A stretch of DNA of 64,000 nucleotides from Datnioides undecimradiatus. Taxonomy: Eukaryota; Chordata; Actinopteri; Lobotiformes; Datnioididae. The DNA is taken from assembly GCA_008933995.1 (NCBI GenBank), contig WARS01000981.1:1178001-1242000 (forward strand), in the 5' to 3' direction. Positions 28,242 through 39,905 of the stretch are shown here, one piece after another. The position numbers and the translations under genes are program-made. The notes beneath the pieces were generated by a model, which ran no database searches, was not told the DNA's origin, and saw only the letters and a list, made by a program, of their open reading frames with translations. How positions within the stretch are numbered: position 1 is the stretch's first letter; each line of letters starts with the position of its first letter.

Positions 28242-28747
28242 CTGGGTGGTAGGGAAAAATCATGGACAAACAGTGAATGCGACTCCAATACGATGAATTT
28301 GAGTCATCCACAAGGCCCAGTGTGAAGTATGTAGTGGCGCATTGCAACTAGCTGAATACTGATTTAAGGAAACCAAAGATGGCTGCAATAAATTAGTAAA
28401 TATATTAATAAATGCCAAAAATGAGAAAATGCTCTCCGTCAGCCAGTGTCCATTCTGTGCTACTAAAGAAACTTGTGCAACAGGGTGGACTCCACGGAAG
28501 TAGGAAACCCAAAGATTCTCAATTTCAGGTGAATGTACGCTAATGAAAACATAATTATGAATATCAGATTCCATTTCTGCCCATAGATCCCCCTAAATCC
28601 TACCCACCAGATCTTTAATGCATGTATGACTGGCACCTGATCGATAAACATCAATAACTGTGAAAACTAATGCCAGTGCACACGCGCGCACACATGCACA
28701 CACTTCCTCTGTTTGCCAACATAAAATGCAAATGTAAAAGCCATTAC
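28242..28747 (-). other. Intron inside Ig3
   Basis: A 506 bp intron that splits the Ig3 domain at a conserved arginine codon (phase 2). It contains a short CA-rich patch at about 28676-28702 and nothing else recognised. Confidence 0.9.
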
Positions 28748-28868
28748 CTTCTGTCATCTTTATACCACTCAAAGTCTGCCTCAGGCACTGCATCCGCCTC
28801 ACACTCCAGCACTCCTCTCTGGCCCAGAGTCACTCCGACATCTCTGCCCTCTGACACAGTTGGAGCAT
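28748..28868 (-). CDS. IgLON-family gene, first half of Ig3
   Basis: This 121 bp exon enters in phase 1 and leaves in phase 2, so the final arginine codon is split (AG|G). The acceptor ends in tgtag and the donor is gtaatg. It encodes visible residues 163-202. It shows YAPTVSEG in place of the usual YPP start, then GQRGVLECEADAVP with the B-strand cysteine C185, and DFEWYKDDR with the core tryptophan. This is the canonical IgLON Ig3 beginning. Only 506 bp separate it from the next exon and 919 bp from the previous one. Confidence 0.94.
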
Positions 28869-29787
28869 CTACAAGCAGGCAGCAACACATGAGAGCACCG
28901 CGATCAGGAACTACAAGGCAGCGCAAGTCAAGGGTATCAGGAGACGGCTCGTGACACTCCCTCCTCTTCAGAAGATCTCGATTCAGAGCCGTGATCCACA
29001 TCATGACTGGGAGCGAGCAGGAATTAAAAGTTCAAAATGTGCAATAACGCCAGTGGACAAAAGCCAAAAAGCCTGACCGTTTGAGTTTCCTGTCAGATTA
29101 GTCAAAGAAAATCAGCAAATCATATGAGAGTGTGTTAGAAGTCGACCAGCTTTGCCTGGAAATGTACTTAAATGATAAATTGATCGTTAATTTTATCTTG
29201 TTTTTATTTTACATTTTGACCACACATTACGCTGTGCTAAAACTTGCACGCTGCCAACGGGGAAGCAAATGCACGAACAGATAATAGCAAATAAACAAAT
29301 AGGTCAAATTTCGGTGAAAGTCTTCTCAAGGTTTTTTTCCTGAACAGCTTTTTTTTTTTTTTTTTCCCTGATTGCAATTTAGAAAAGGGTTCAACACAAG
29401 GTCAGTAAATAAACGGAAAAGCAGATTTATGAAAAGACGTTTTTAAAGCTGACGATCCCATACTTGGAGCTTAAGATTTGAACTTCTGCCGTCATACTTT
29501 TGACTTTTGATCTATATCTATATTATCATCGTTATTATAGCAGTATTAGTAGTCATAAATAATCACTGAATAGCTAACATTAGTATCAGTACAGAGTTTC
29601 CAGTGATCTACTGTAAAGTACAAAGGCTCATATTTGGAAAAGCTGGAACCATAAACATCGAAAAACACTGACTTAAATGATTGACAGATGTGTTTTAATT
29701 AGGCCATAATAATTAATAATTAATTCATAATTCGACCAATCATTCCAGCTCGGTGTATTCAAATATGCAGTTCATCAGTGGACTCAC
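28869..29787 (-). other. Intron between Ig2 and Ig3
   Basis: A 919 bp phase-1 intron between the domain-boundary exons. It is AT-rich with a run of 17 T at about 29348-29364. No other feature was seen. Confidence 0.9.
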
Positions 29788-29916
29788 AGTTGACGGTGAT
29801 GTCTACGGTCTGGACATCTGTGTCGATATCGTTGACAGCTGTGCACTCGTATGTCCCCGCTCTCTGTCTGGAGATAGATGGGATTTCCAGGTACTCATCG
29901 TCTGACGCCATGTCCC
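29788..29916 (-). CDS. IgLON-family gene, second half of Ig2
   Basis: This 129 bp exon (43 codons) also keeps phase 1 at both ends. The acceptor is a T-rich tract ending in tatag and the donor is gtgagt. It covers visible residues 120-162. The strings DEYLEI and AGTYECTAVND are the family's E-F strands, and C144 pairs with C101 in the preceding exon. It ends in VTVN-type sequence (ITVN) with the first base of a split tyrosine codon, as IgLON genes do before Ig3. The segment after the cysteine (DIDTDVQTVD) differs from the AAPDVRKVK type of OPCML and NTM, which is one reason for not naming the paralogue. Confidence 0.93.
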
Positions 29917-32900
29917 CTATAAAAAGGTCACGCACACAGAAAGGGGAAGGAAATGAAACTGGTCATTTAGAGTAAACGTGACAAGTCAACAGCTGTGGTC
30001 CCCGTTGCCATTTTCACAGTGTCTCTGCCCGGAAAATAACCATCACACTGGCGCACCGGGAGAAAGGAGGAAGGAGTTAGTGCTTATCCTTGTTTTATCG
30101 ATAACTATGTGAATTTGTGTTCATCTCAGAGCCGCGTTGCGGTGCAGCGTATTAAAACCTGCTGCCGTTTGGAGGAAAATCTATTTTGGTATTAGCAATA
30201 AAAAAAAAAAAAAAAGAGAGAAAGAAGTTTGGCTGTAACTTCAATACAGAAATCACAGATCCAAGTTCAGCAGCGGTGGCAGGCGCAGTGACAGATCCTG
30301 TTAATTCCCATCGCAACCTGAGCTGGTGTGACAGGCAAAAACTCATGCGGCTACATGCATGTCAAAACTTACACGAGTAAATACCGTGACACGCGCCCAC
30401 TTTTGTCTCCGTCTCTGATGCTTGCCTGTTGTCTCCTTCAGCGCTTACAAAGACCGGTTCTCCAGCTTACTGACATGTTTCCGAGGACGCTACAACACTT
30501 GGTGATTAGTGCTTTGTTAAGCCCCCACTCATTATCACTCGTCTGTCATAACTTTCAGATTCTGCTCTTTTGTGCGTACCTCTAAAGCCTGCGAGCGCAC
30601 CGGGACTGTGGCTGAGATATGAGAGCACAAAGGGGGGGGGCAGCCTCGCTGCTTTTTCTTGTATCAATTTGACACGCTTGACAGAGACACTTAACACAGC
30701 ACTCAACGTAAAGAACAAAAGACATAATTGACTTCGAGCCTCCTCCCAGGATGTTGGTCGGTGACAGTAATAAATTGCACATGGATTCACTTTACTGGGT
30801 TTAGACACATTACTGAATTGCACCTGGGAAGGTTGTTACAGCGAGGAGTCCTCGCTGACACACCGATCACCTGACGAGGAGTACCAGGAGGACTCATAGA
30901 GGTGTGCAAGTTCCACTCTGTTCCTTTTCCGCTTGGCTTTCTCTCAAAGGAGGATCCTCCACGTCGCCAATAGAGACAGCAGTGTCAGTTAAAGCCACGC
31001 TGTGATCCTCCGAGGAGAGTTAATCAAGACGAGGCTGCCAGCTGACGCACGTCGTCAAAACCCTCGCGTCAGCCGTCAGTTTCATGGCAAGCGGCTTCAC
31101 ATTGGCGGCATAAGCGGCCGTCCTCCAGGCTGACACATCAAATCAATGCTTCTGTACAGTTCACGACCCCTAACACGAACGCGGAGAAAACTTGAATGTA
31201 CGAGCTCCAACAAAGCTACAGGATCGCTCACACATACCAACTGACAGCGATGTATCAGATAAACAGGACGCTCGCCGCTGTTTAAAGTCTTCTTTTTTGC
31301 CACAGACGTGCTCCCCGCAGTTCATTTTAATAGAAGCACGGTGCTTGAAATACAGATTTCCTCTGCTACCTAAAGAGTTTATAACACTTTTATCACTTTT
31401 ATGTAAAGTTGGAGCAGCTGGTACATATATACAAACATACATACACACGTGGTAAGGCTGTGTATTTAATGAGTGACATGGTTATTTTAACATCATTGAC
31501 CAGACTGCATGAAAAAGTAGATTTGCGAGATGAGAAGAACCTGGCTCTTCCAGCTCAGCACTCGATGTGTTCGCGGTAACTAATCAAAGCAATGCGTTGT
31601 GGGGAAAATAAACCTTGTGACTTTGCAAAAAGCTGTAAAAAATAGATTAATGGCCAAAGCCACCGTAGTCAGGTTTCCAGGTTTTAATTAATATCTGCTA
31701 ATATTTCTAAGGAAAAACAATCGCATCAATCAATCTTTAAAATCTTTTTTTTTTGTATTTACTCTTTTTCTCCCTGTCAGCCAACAAACTGCTCAAAGTG
31801 ATCACAGATCACAGAGTGGAGAGAAGGTGTGTGAACTGCACTTACAGGACCCACTGCACGCAGCACACACGCAGCGCATTACATGGTACACTCTCTTCAT
31901 CTTGCAACATCATGCTGATCAGCAGGTGACCCTGGTTTCTGTTAGACTTGAGAGATGAACTCATTGCCAACATGAACTGGAGACAGCTGTTCAGCTCCCA
32001 TTTCCCTCAGACAACAGCCCTTTTCCAATGGTTTCACAGTCGTGATCATTCCCGAACCTTCAGCTAGTGTTTATTATAGTAAGCATGATGAAGAGAAAAT
32101 GTATGAGAAGTCAGCTCCACATGCAGCAAACATCTTGACCATCCAGATCTGCTATTACCCTCTCGGGGTGATGAATCCTCCTGGATCATAAATTGCAGGC
32201 GATTGACTGACTTTTATTAGCACTCAACACCCTTCAAACACTATGTAATGGCAAATGGCATGGAAAAAAAAGTCTGTGAGAGGAAGAGGAGCTTCAGAAG
32301 GAGTGACATCTACACACTGATGAATAAACCTAATTAAAGTAAACAAGTTTCCACTGCGTCAGTGCTGCACGTTACATGAAAATCAAAAACGCAGTGATCC
32401 CAAAACATTTGTGAAGCTTGGGTCAGCGGAGGGATTGGCAGTAAAAGAAAACAAAAAATAAAATGGTTCGACAAGAAAGTGGAAGTGAAAAAAAAATAAA
32501 AATCCCCATGCCGAGAACTCCATGATGACACCGGGAGGAGGCGGACCTGAGAATCTCAGAAATAATTGAAAGGTAGCGCTGTCAGGTGTCCAGTCAGACA
32601 CTTCTCCTGACGACGACGGTGCCCCTGGTACATCAGTCTCTGAAGCGCCCACCACCGATGCATTCATAGGCACAGTTGCTGATGGTACATTGTGCATATC
32701 CATGCTAGAGAAGCACACCTTATTAATTACAAACTAATTAACAGATGAAACTCTTCTACCAGTGGCAGTCTTCGGGCTTTTTTCGCTCTTATTTCAACAA
32801 ACTCTCAAGCGTCTGCATTGGAATTGGTTATCTGGAATGGCTCAGCAGCTGCTCACCCGTCCCATCAAACGGACCGGCACAAACCAAAAACACATTCTCT

Positions 32901-35721
32901 GTGTAATGCCTGGACAGCCACAGCATCTGTGAGAGCAGTATGTGAGGCATTCAGAAGCTGAGCGCATATCATCCAAGAGCTTTTGCAGTATTCACCGGTT
33001 TTTGATGGACCAACCAAATTCAGATCATTAGAATTACTCTAAAACGTGTGCTTCCTTGTGTTGCACAAACAGTTTGTGTACTGTGACAATGAAATGTTTT
33101 CTTCTTGGTCGGAGTGTTCTCTACCACCAAGAAACATTCTCTGACCCAAGAGGAGCGAAAACAAGAAAACATCGGTGAATCCCAGAAATCACTGGGCGCT
33201 GGGAGAATAAGAAGAAATTGTGCATAAGAGCAAAAATAGGAGGGAACCTCATCAAACCTCAACCGTAGCAGCAAGGGTCATTCTAAATGGCACCGTTAAC
33301 AACACATTCTGACATTTAATGTGGAGTTAATTGGGACTTAATCGTATTATGTCACCATCACCTTATTATCCAGTATACTCCCCACATTTCCCAAATGCAT
33401 TCACAAACCGTCGGCTCCGTTTGTGTTTTCCTCCGTGGTTACTCCCACATCATTTAGCCAATCTCATCATTTGCATTTTCTTCCTCAGGCCACTCCGCAG
33501 TAAATCATGACCTCCCCGTCGAACCTGCTGTACCCCCCTCATCACCATTTCACCGTCTCTCAGTACGCATAATGCCCCTCCTCTTCCAGAGCTCCCAGGG
33601 CATCGGCTGGCTTAGCGTCAGAGACCGCAACCCTTCAAATCCATAATCCAAAATACACAAACTCCCCTGCACCGTCACTCATGTAAAGTGTCAAACCAGT
33701 ACCGAGGAAATTGTTTTGAGTTATAAATGGAGTAATAAATCATTATCTGGTTGGTCTGCATCCTCATGGCTGGACCACCGAGCCTCTTCATGTGCTGCTG
33801 CTGTCAGTTTGACCGCCAGTCACCCAACTGTGCAAGAGAAGCCATTGAAAACAGCACGCACCATGTGCCAAAGAATGATGTTTCTCTTTATGTGTACTAG
33901 AGAGAGAACAAATGTTGTCTCAGCAGAAACAAAGCGCTCACAGGACACTTCAGTGCCCACTACACAGCACTACCCAAGCTCTGAAAACCACACAAAGAAG
34001 CCCTCATTATAGCATTCTTCCATTTTAATGGGTTTGTGTTCACAAACATTTGCAACAGCATGACTTCTGATATTTTACAAGTTTTCCAACGAGGGCAAAG
34101 TACATTTCTCTGAACTGTGCAAGTGAGCTGCCTTTCTAATTTATGAGTCTTTGTTAGACTGGGGACCGCTGGGTTTGTGACCAAGTCATTAGTGAGATAG
34201 CACTGTGTCCTGTGCTGCCATCAAAGTGACATGGCAGGACATCGGGGAGAGCAGACAGGAGAAGGTGGTCAAGAGAAGAAAGCAAAAGAGAGGCAGGAAG
34301 TCTCGGGAGAGGCCGGCAGAAGATAATGTACCCTTTCTGTGTCCCTGAAATGCCATCCTCAAACTCAAGGGCAAAGAAGAAAATGGGGTAGAAAATGGAA
34401 AGAAAGAAAGATATTTGTGTGCAGGGCGTGGGGAACAAGTTTAGAGGAGAGAAAAAGAAACAGGAGAGCAGATGCTTGAGGGATATGGGCATTTAAGGAG
34501 AGGGAACGAGGGGATATGGTGAGGTAGGATTTAAATTGATGAATCCAAGCAAGGGGAGAGAAAGAAATAGAAGGGGAATGGCAGATAGGAGCTGTTAACA
34601 GACAGAAAAGCACACATAACCAAAGAGAGAGTGGGAGTGGAGATTGTGTTACCAGTGTTGTCTTGGGGGGAAAGGTAGTCAAAGTGAAATGTGTCGAAGG
34701 GAAAGTGACAAAGCTTTTGTTGCGCAGACAAACTGAGAAAGAACGCTTATTTAAAAGATGTTAGAGAAGACAATGAGGGAGAGGAAGCTGCTGCTGCTGC
34801 TGCTGCACTGCAGCTAGAGTCTTCAGCTGAGCCTCTGCTGCTGCCGCCGTGCAAAGTAAATATATACTGTAGATAGTTTTGGTTTTTTTTTTTTCACCGA
34901 TTATCAGCCTTTGGCATATGAATTTTTCTTAATGTGCCAGGCCTCCTTTGATGCATCATCCTCTTTGAAGGAAACAAACATAAAAGGGGTAAAGCGGAAA
35001 AAAGAATCAAAGAAATACAGTAGCGCGGGGTTCTACGTATTATCGCCGCGCAATGAGGCAGCTTTGCTTCCATTGAGGAGGTTTGCCAGCGAAGAGAATC
35101 TGTTGTGACAGCACAGTTTAGATTTGACCCGTCAATAGCGCGCGTATCTTTGAGCATACAATGAAAAGTAATCTTTCAGGCCACGAGTCCATTTGTAATT
35201 CAGACACACTATAGGAAAAAGCAGCTTTGTAAGTGAGTGACGTGAGTTAAAGCTATGCTGGAATGTACACTGTGTAAGTGAATAACACGTGTGTTTGGGC
35301 TTCTGTAGGTTGAATAAACAAAGAACTCACTCCTCGTGACACTCGACCACTTTCCCTCTAGCCTAACAAAAAGGACTGTCGGCAACCCAATCCGGTCGAT
35401 TCAGTAGAACAGAGAAGGATTGATCAATCAGTCACTGATCATTTACACAATCAGTACTGTAACATATTACATCAATATACTGTCCTGTATTTCCGTCACT
35501 ATTGTGCAGTACATATAAGGCAGAAGCTCTAATATGTAATGACCAGCGGTGTGCATGTGTAGTAAATTAATAATACTATTAAGCAACTATTGTGCTTCTT
35601 CTGGTCAATACTAATAAATAGACAAAGGCAGAGGCAGACACCACACTGGATCACATCAGCCAACCCAGGAGTGGCCTAGTCAGCAGTCACATTGTTACAT
35701 TATAACATGAGTACTGAGTAC

Positions 35722-35724
<3 letters not shown>

Positions 35725-35752
<28 letters not shown>
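35725..35752. repeat. (CA)14 microsatellite
   Basis: A perfect CA run within the Ig2 intron. Confidence 0.95.
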
Positions 35753-35754
<2 letters not shown>

Positions 35755-36548
35755 TTTCATACTAGGTCTTCTTTTGATTTCACCTGTAAAGATCTGTGAT
35801 TTCATCTTGCACTGTCGCTAGATGTACAGGCTCCTGGAGCAGAGGAGATGGAGACATTAAAGTAATCATTTGAACTTTTCAGCAGCCCTCAGAGGAACAT
35901 GGATGGGTTTTATTTTTGCTCATTGCGGTCGGACACAAGAAGCTTCGATTGACAAGGCTTTGTGAGAGGACAGCTTCCTCTGATGCGCGCTGAGCTCGTG
36001 AGGGTTTCAGCAACATCAGCTGGGATGCACAGCATGTGAAAAATGCTCACTTAATGTGAATAAAACATTAGGTGGGTAACGTTTTCATCAAAGATCTCAG
36101 ATTTCAGATCAACTGTCGGCAAAACGCAGCGCCGTGAACACGTGAAATGGCGCTGATGGTGAGCTATCGGGTTTGAGTTATTTCTTTCACCTTCAAAAGG
36201 GTCAGAAAGCGACCGATCTATTACCGCTACCAACTCCATCAACTCCCAACTTCAAATGAATCTTTCCAAGCAACCAGGCCTGTGCAAATCTGGAAAACTT
36301 TTATTGCTCCTAGGCCAAATTCAATCATGTGCATGTTCATTCCGGCTGCCTTAATGCACCGGGGTGTCGGCTGGCCGCTTGGGCTGACAAACTTTGCAGT
36401 CAGGTTGTGCGGTCTTGCGGGAGATACCGAGGATCACTTTTGATCCGACACAAGCCCCTAAAGCCATCTATCTATCAAAGGTGAGGGGGAGCTGGGTCAC
36501 GGCTGTGTGAGAGCCCCGGCCTCAGCCTGAAATCATCAATCTTTATGC

Positions 36549-36585
36549 ACACACACACACAGACACGCGCACACACACGCACAGG
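36549..36585. repeat. Interrupted CA microsatellite
   Basis: CA units broken by GACACGCG within the Ig2 intron. Confidence 0.85.
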
Positions 36586-37339
36586 TGCTTTATTTATTTA
36601 ATTCACTCATTTTAACACCCCGGAGTGCTTGCAATAGCTGGGCTCACACTGAATGGCCCCGGGCTGGAGGAGAGTTGCTCTGCAGCTGGGAGATACTGGA
36701 ACAGAAGTCTGGACTACAGCAAGTACTGGGACATTTTCTGCTCTGCTCTGCTGCTGTCTCAGAGTGAGGGTGGCAACTGCGTATTGTGAGTCTGTGTATT
36801 CTTACCAAGCCTGCGTTTCAGGACCTCCGTCAAATACTGGCAAGGAAACTGATAGCTAAATTGCTAGAATTCAGCACACTGAGAGCGACCAATTTCAGGG
36901 AAAAACAACCAAAAAACAGCCAAAAATGACTGAATGACTGTGTCTTTTATCTTGCGTGAGGAGAATCAAAGCAGCCGCTTCTCAAGCTAATGCTAGTCTA
37001 TTTACATTTTCATCTCACACTAAACTAAAAGTCAATAGACATCCCTGAATTGTAGTTTTGTTGGTGCCTGCAAAAAAAAAGATCTTCACTATGAATTTCA
37101 ATGCACTTTCTCAGATATGGATTTTAAACAGATAAATAAACATAAGCCACCAGTCACTGCATACGGTACATTTTGATCATGAGGAGTGTCGAGATGAGCG
37201 CAGAATAAAAAATGCCTTTGAATGGCGCTGCCGCTCTGGAAAATGGCTTGTTTTACATAAAGATTCTCAATCAGTTTGGTGTTGCACTAAAACTCAGACT
37301 CTGTGCAAGTGTAGCCACATGCGGCACAAACAGAGGAAT

Positions 37340-37341
<2 letters not shown>

Positions 37342-37375
<34 letters not shown>
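37342..37375. repeat. (AC)17 microsatellite
   Basis: A perfect AC run in the Ig2 intron. It causes two overlapping spurious Thr-His reading frames. Confidence 0.95.
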
Positions 37376-37377
<2 letters not shown>

Positions 37378-37757
37378 TCACAGCTATCTCGCAGTGCACA
37401 GATGCACAGCAGAGATCAGAGTTTGTGATCTCAACTGTCTCTATAAAAGATTAGTTTTAAAGCCTTTGCTTTATTGGAAAACACACCATGAAAAAATGTG
37501 AGCGATGCAATGGAGATGCAAAGACACCTGATTTAAACCACTGATGTCAAAAATACATGGTGGGCACCATATGGCGGCAAATCACCAAGGCATCTGTAAT
37601 TGCAGTTTGTAGTCAACATTTATCTACTATATAAACAACAGAGGGACTGTGCCATATTCTCCTGCATAAAACAGACATTCATCTATACTATATGCACTAC
37701 ATACTATATATATATATACACAGTATATGCACGTTATTTTATTCTCATTTAATCACT

Positions 37758-37781
37758 CTATCTATCTAGCTATCTATCTAT
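37758..37781. repeat. TATC tetranucleotide repeat
   Basis: Five or six TATC units with one AGC interruption, just after an alternating TA tract at about 37700. Confidence 0.85.
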
Positions 37782-38157
37782 AAAGTGCAGTAGCTTACAA
37801 GGTAAAACTTTATTATTTGGCTCATGGATGACTCAGCTTCCTCAATCTCCTCCCACATCAAAATGTATTTATAGGCAATTATAACAGACTGCACCTTCAG
37901 GAGGTCTGACAAGAAAACAGCTCTGTTGTTCGCACCAGAGCCAGGAAGTTAAAGCAGCAATGAAACCAGCTGTTGGATCCGGTTAATGAGATTTCACAAT
38001 GGTTCCCACAGATAGCTGCGCAGTTCGGGCCCATGCCTCGGAAACACGTGTCACCCCCTCTAGCCCAGCAGTCAATTCTGGCAGACCTTCCTCCGTCTGA
38101 GTCACTAATTCACTATATGTTTAATTAAGAGTAAAACATTAGAAAAGAGTGGGGAAA

Positions 38158-38159
<2 letters not shown>

Positions 38160-38196
<37 letters not shown>

Positions 38197-38203
38197 CTCT
38201 CTC
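38160..38203. repeat. (CT)n microsatellite
   Basis: About 21 CT units with a single CTCG interruption. It is purine-rich on the sense strand of the IgLON gene. Confidence 0.95.
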
Positions 38204-39269
38204 CTGTAAAGCCTTTGTATGTGCACTAGTCTAATTCAGTCCACAATCGTATTGGAACAGGATAAACATCCCCTGTTGCTTTCGCTGGCTATTGACCGGC
38301 TGTTTAAGAGAAAAAAGGCAAATGCACAGCTTTTCCTAATTAGCCATTATTTTTGCTTCCCTGTTCTTTCAGCTACAGTATCTTCGCATCGGAATTGAAA
38401 AATTATAGACATGCAGGTGTTGTTTGCAGGTGTTGTTGACATGATGTCTATCGAATACGTATCCAGACATCGGTATACTGATTAAGGGCTGTTCTGATGC
38501 TTTGCAGGTCTTTTTCAGACCCACGCACTTTGCAGTTCAGCTTCCTAGGTTCCTTTCACACCAGTCATTACATCCCTAAGTAATAACGTCAATATTAAAA
38601 ACTGTCAAAATCCTAATAACAGCTGTGAAACAGAAAATAGATACAGTCAACCAGCAGGTCACTGAAGTCAGTGGGCCACTGTGCAGATCATCGATTGGGT
38701 CAGAGCACCAAAGATCCTCAATCACCCTGGAGCATGACGGCAGCTGAAAAAGACTTGTTTGACATTGACCCTTGTTCCAAACAAATCAAATGCAATATCA
38801 GCAACAATAAGATCCATGTTTACATAATGTATGACAAGCAAGGAAATGCACAGGTTATGATGTAATGTCCTACCCCGTGCCATTTAACGTTTATGTTTGA
38901 AGCCCTGATGTTCTAAAAGTTCACAAAGGTGCAAGGTGAAGCATAAAGAACCCAGTTACTGCAGGTGGTTTCCAATGAACAAACTAATGTAAAAGAGATG
39001 TTGATGCTGGTCCACATATCCTATAAGAATTTTCAATGTCTCAGCTAAATGGGAGAAATTCTTGTCAATTATAAACTTTTTTTCTCACTTGGACCGTAAA
39101 ACAATCGTAGGCTGTACAATGAAAAGGACCAACAAGGTGTGTAGATTTAAATTGTGCAGTGTACTCCAGCCTCATCTTAATTTCTGCACAGTGGAATGAC
39201 ATAATAAGACAGTCATCTTCCATGCCCACCACGTCCTCTTGCACTCCTTCGCGACTCTGCAGCCAGTCT

Positions 39270-39905
39270 CTAAGGCAAGGCGGGGCGTCATAGGCCAGAT
39301 ATACCCTATTGATGAAACAGGACGGCAGTAGAGCCCTGAAGCACGGATCCCTAATGAGAATGTGGGGGCTTTCACCAATTAAGAGCAGGGCTTTGGGATG
39401 TGTGACAGCCACATCGAAGCATTTGGGGTTAGACAGAAAGCAGAGAGCACTCTGCAAATCATCATTTTCTAGTGACTCATTAGAGCGCACCGGAGACATG
39501 GTCATGACCAGGAAGACTTGTCCTTGGAGCTCCTCCACAGAGCCCACTTTGATCCACGTTACCTGCCAGCATTTGAATCTTCTCACATTGTTTCTGTATT
39601 GAAGAATGACGCCAAAGTCAGAGGCCTCCCCAGGGTTGTAAAGCTCCTTGGCCAGCTTCCACTGGGTTGGCCCATGATGGGATTTTTCCTTGCCTCCTTC
39701 TGTACTCCTAACTCCGGGGAGAAGGAGTGGGATGTCTTTTTGTCAGAAGGGTTTTCCAACGGCTGAGAGAGTCTGCTGTCGCCCTGGGGGCTTTTAAAAC
39801 ACAGTTTGCCATTGAAGAAGAGCTTGGAGTGCAGTATGAGCAAGGCCTTGTGAGAAAAGTTGTTGTAAATCAGCTTAGTCACCACCTTGCTGTTGTATCC
39901 CCAGT
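39270..39905 (-). pseudogene. Decayed MOV10L1-like RNA helicase retrocopy (C-terminal helicase domain)
   Basis: The minus strand encodes the end of a UPF1-like superfamily-1 RNA helicase, matching MOV10L1, the piRNA-pathway helicase. In order it shows YNSKVVTKL plus SHKALL; then, one frame over, IPLLLPGVRSTEGGK (compare FPLIFHGV); then YNPGEASDFGVILQYR, KVGSVEELQGQ, SPVRSNE, CFLSNPKCFDVAV, KALLLIGESPHILIRDPCF and YDAPPCL. A frameshift of one base lies in the A-run on the minus strand at about 39736-39741, and a TAG stop occurs upstream of YNSK at about 39920. Motif VI, normally VA(V/I)TR.KAL, reads VAVTHPKAL, losing the catalytic arginine. About 210 codons are continuous although vertebrate MOV10L1 is split by several introns here, so a processed copy is likely. 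The RDPCF and PKALL wording fits MOV10L1 better than MOV10. An open frame of 174 codons (39065-39586) covers the last part, but beyond about 39270 its sequence is not family-like. Confidence 0.82.

Noticed and set aside
32383..32718. 111-codon minus-strand ORF rich in Ser/Pro then Phe
   Set aside because: Composition follows an A/T-rich tract and a biased stretch. No homologue recognised and no flanking exon signals.
34788..34806. GCT triplet run as a coding poly-Leu or poly-Ala signal peptide
   Set aside because: It is a short CTG-class microsatellite without an appropriate start, donor or family sequence.
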